DNA of 64,000 nucleotides. Origin: Marthasterias glacialis. Lineage: Eukaryota; Echinodermata; Asteroidea; Forcipulatida; Asteriidae. The notes under the pieces were generated by a model. It saw only the letters and a list, made by a program, of their open reading frames with translations. It did no database searches and was not told where the DNA came from. Positions 62,329-64,000 of this stretch are shown here, piece after piece; the stretch's first letter is position 1, and each line of letters starts with the position of its first letter. The stretch is taken from positions 10,754,397 through 10,818,396 of the forward strand of contig OU452219.1 of NCBI GenBank assembly GCA_911728455.2. Reading direction: 5' to 3'. The position numbers and the translations under genes are program-made.

Positions 62329-63747
62329 TAGACATAACAGTGTTTTAGGTTGGTGTTAATATGTCACTCATTTAATCACTAAACCCCCTTCTCCAATTCA
62401 TAAAAACACATTTTTAGAACATAGCGACAAATCAAATCTGGTTGTATTTTTTTTAAGAAATCACTTACACATAAAACAATATAACAGAAACTTAAATCTC
62501 GAGTATGAGATTTCCATCCAGATCTAATTGATTATAAGTTAGTTATAAGCTTACCTGATATTTGGGACACTATGTCAATATAATCATAATATGTTAGTCT
62601 TTAATTTTCTTGATGATAATAAAACATTCGAACTTAGTCAAAAAGTGTCAATTCTTCAAGTTCTTTCAAGCGCACACTCTAGCACAAGGCCCGCCCTCTC
62701 TCGTTGCGGACATAGAGTCACAAGTAGTTCCAGTGAAACGTATACATTTTGATAATGTTCCAGTTTTCCATAATGTCTCTTATGGTGACGTTATTTTAAA
62801 CATCGATTTTTCATTCATCGACCGGGATGAAATAATTAATCATTGATTGAGATATTTTGAACAAATATAGTTGTGGACTTTCATTATAATCCCTACAAAA
62901 AACACGTTTGAGTGACGCCGACCGTCTAATTTGACATCAAGCTACGAAAGTCAAGTAATTAATATACGGGGCTATTGATATAAATAACGTGTCTATTTCT
63001 TTGTTCCCTTTGTTATCCTTATAGACGGAATTGCGGTTGAAAATATATATTGGATATGCCGAAATATAGACGTGCTTCCTTCACACAATGCTATAGCTGC
63101 CAATCTCACAGCTTTTGCTGTGGGCCTCTAAATATTATTTCTTTTAACGAATAAGGTGAACAATAGTGTATTCCGATAAAATGATGATGCACTTGTCTTG
63201 TTGTTGTTGTTTTTTGTTTATTTTAATTAATTAATAATAATTTAATTTATTTAATTTATTTCATTAATTAATTAATAATATTTTTATTATTTAAAAAATT
63301 TTTAAGATCTATCCAACCGTCTTTTTTTTCAAGAATAAGCAAATCAAAACACACCCATATAGAACAAAATTGCGTTATTGTAAAAAAACAAACCTCCAGC
63401 CTACCCCCCCCCCCCAAATGTGAGTTTTCCCGAGTGAACACACGTCAGCTTTATACAATTACTATCAGTTCCACAGTTGCGAATATTGTGTTGTCCCCCA
63501 CCCCCCATACATAGTCCATAAGAAATGTTTTTTTTTATTCCCATTCCTTCTGTGAGATTTACCTCGCAATGCCTCAGATTTCAATTCAAACAAATAGTTA
63601 CTGAAACGCTTACCCTTTGCCTCTTGTTGTTTATCATGTAACCCGACCAGGTTTCATAGCCAGGTAAATATTGTTTTCAGTCAGACAATACTGAATAAAT
63701 AAAATAAAACAGAGAAACAAAAAAGAGAGAGAGGATGGTTTTTGTTT

Positions 63748-63812
63748 TTGTTTTTTGTTTGTTTGTTTGTTTGTTTGTTTGTTTTGTTTGTTTGTTTGTT
63801 GTTGTTTTTTTG
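63748..63812. repeat. (gttt)n microsatellite with poly-T/poly-G end
   Basis: About 15 gttt units, followed by ttttttgggggggg. Confidence 0.92.
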
Positions 63813-64000
63813 GGGGGGGAGGGGAATTACTTGCAAAACCATCGGCTGAATTTGTAGTCGACATCTACTTAATATATCAACCAATAAAAATGAGGCCTTC
63901 AATTGTCATTATCTTAAAAACCCTCTTCAAGACGCCACCACTCCTGCCATCGGCAGCTGGTCATGCGCAGGAAAATTAGTTTATCCATTGTAGGGAACTG

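Larger units (their letters stand above)
61195..64000. other. 3' flank of calmodulin
   Basis: The first few hundred bases are presumably 3' UTR. The rest has no recognised gene; the open frame 62610-62846 shows no family motif. Named contents: a decayed inverted-repeat element, two nested MITEs, an AT-only tract at about 63220-63305 and a (gttt)n run. Confidence 0.6.

Overview
This is animal nuclear DNA. It has spliced genes with GT/AG introns, AT-rich introns full of tRNA-derived SINEs and short inverted-repeat elements, and a BEL/Pao retrotransposon (a metazoan lineage). The gene content and repeat style fit an invertebrate deuterostome, most likely an echinoderm. That placement is inference: no rRNA or mitochondrial marker is present. 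All exon maps below come from reading splice sites and frame by eye; in each gene every exon junction keeps the frame.

Layout. (1) 178-10752 (+): the last twelve coding exons of UNC79, a subunit of the NALCN sodium-leak channel complex; the gene starts before the window. (2) 10753-17396: intergenic, with a 103-bp tandem array, a TTAA-flanked MITE and a 336-bp foldback element. (3) 17397-25028 (-): a 7.6-kb BEL/Pao LTR retrotransposon with almost identical LTRs but a broken pol. (4) 25050-39304 (+): a complete nine-exon acyl-CoA thioesterase/BAAT-type gene of 452 aa, whose apparent start codon is only 21 bp from the LTR and whose product ends in the peroxisomal signal SKL. (5) 43030-45880 (-) and 49883-55312 (-): two tandem, four-exon BDH1-like short-chain dehydrogenases with the same intron phases and identical lengths for exons 2 and 3. 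(6) 57094-61194 (+): a complete six-exon calmodulin gene of 149 aa, with one substitution in EF-hand III relative to the usual metazoan sequence. (7) 61195-64000: 3' flank with a MITE nested in another MITE.

The genes do not form an operon or one pathway. The thioesterase/BAAT gene and the two BDH1-like genes are plausibly all linked to acyl-CoA and ketone or sterol metabolism, but their adjacency is not evidence of joint action. BDH1-like copy B and calmodulin are divergent and share about 1.8 kb of upstream sequence.

The most notable feature of the window is how closely transposable elements sit against gene signals. A Harbinger-like MITE lies inside the splice donor of a BDH1-like exon. 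Two other TIR elements start about 14-16 bp past donors in the thioesterase and calmodulin genes. The BEL element abuts a start codon.
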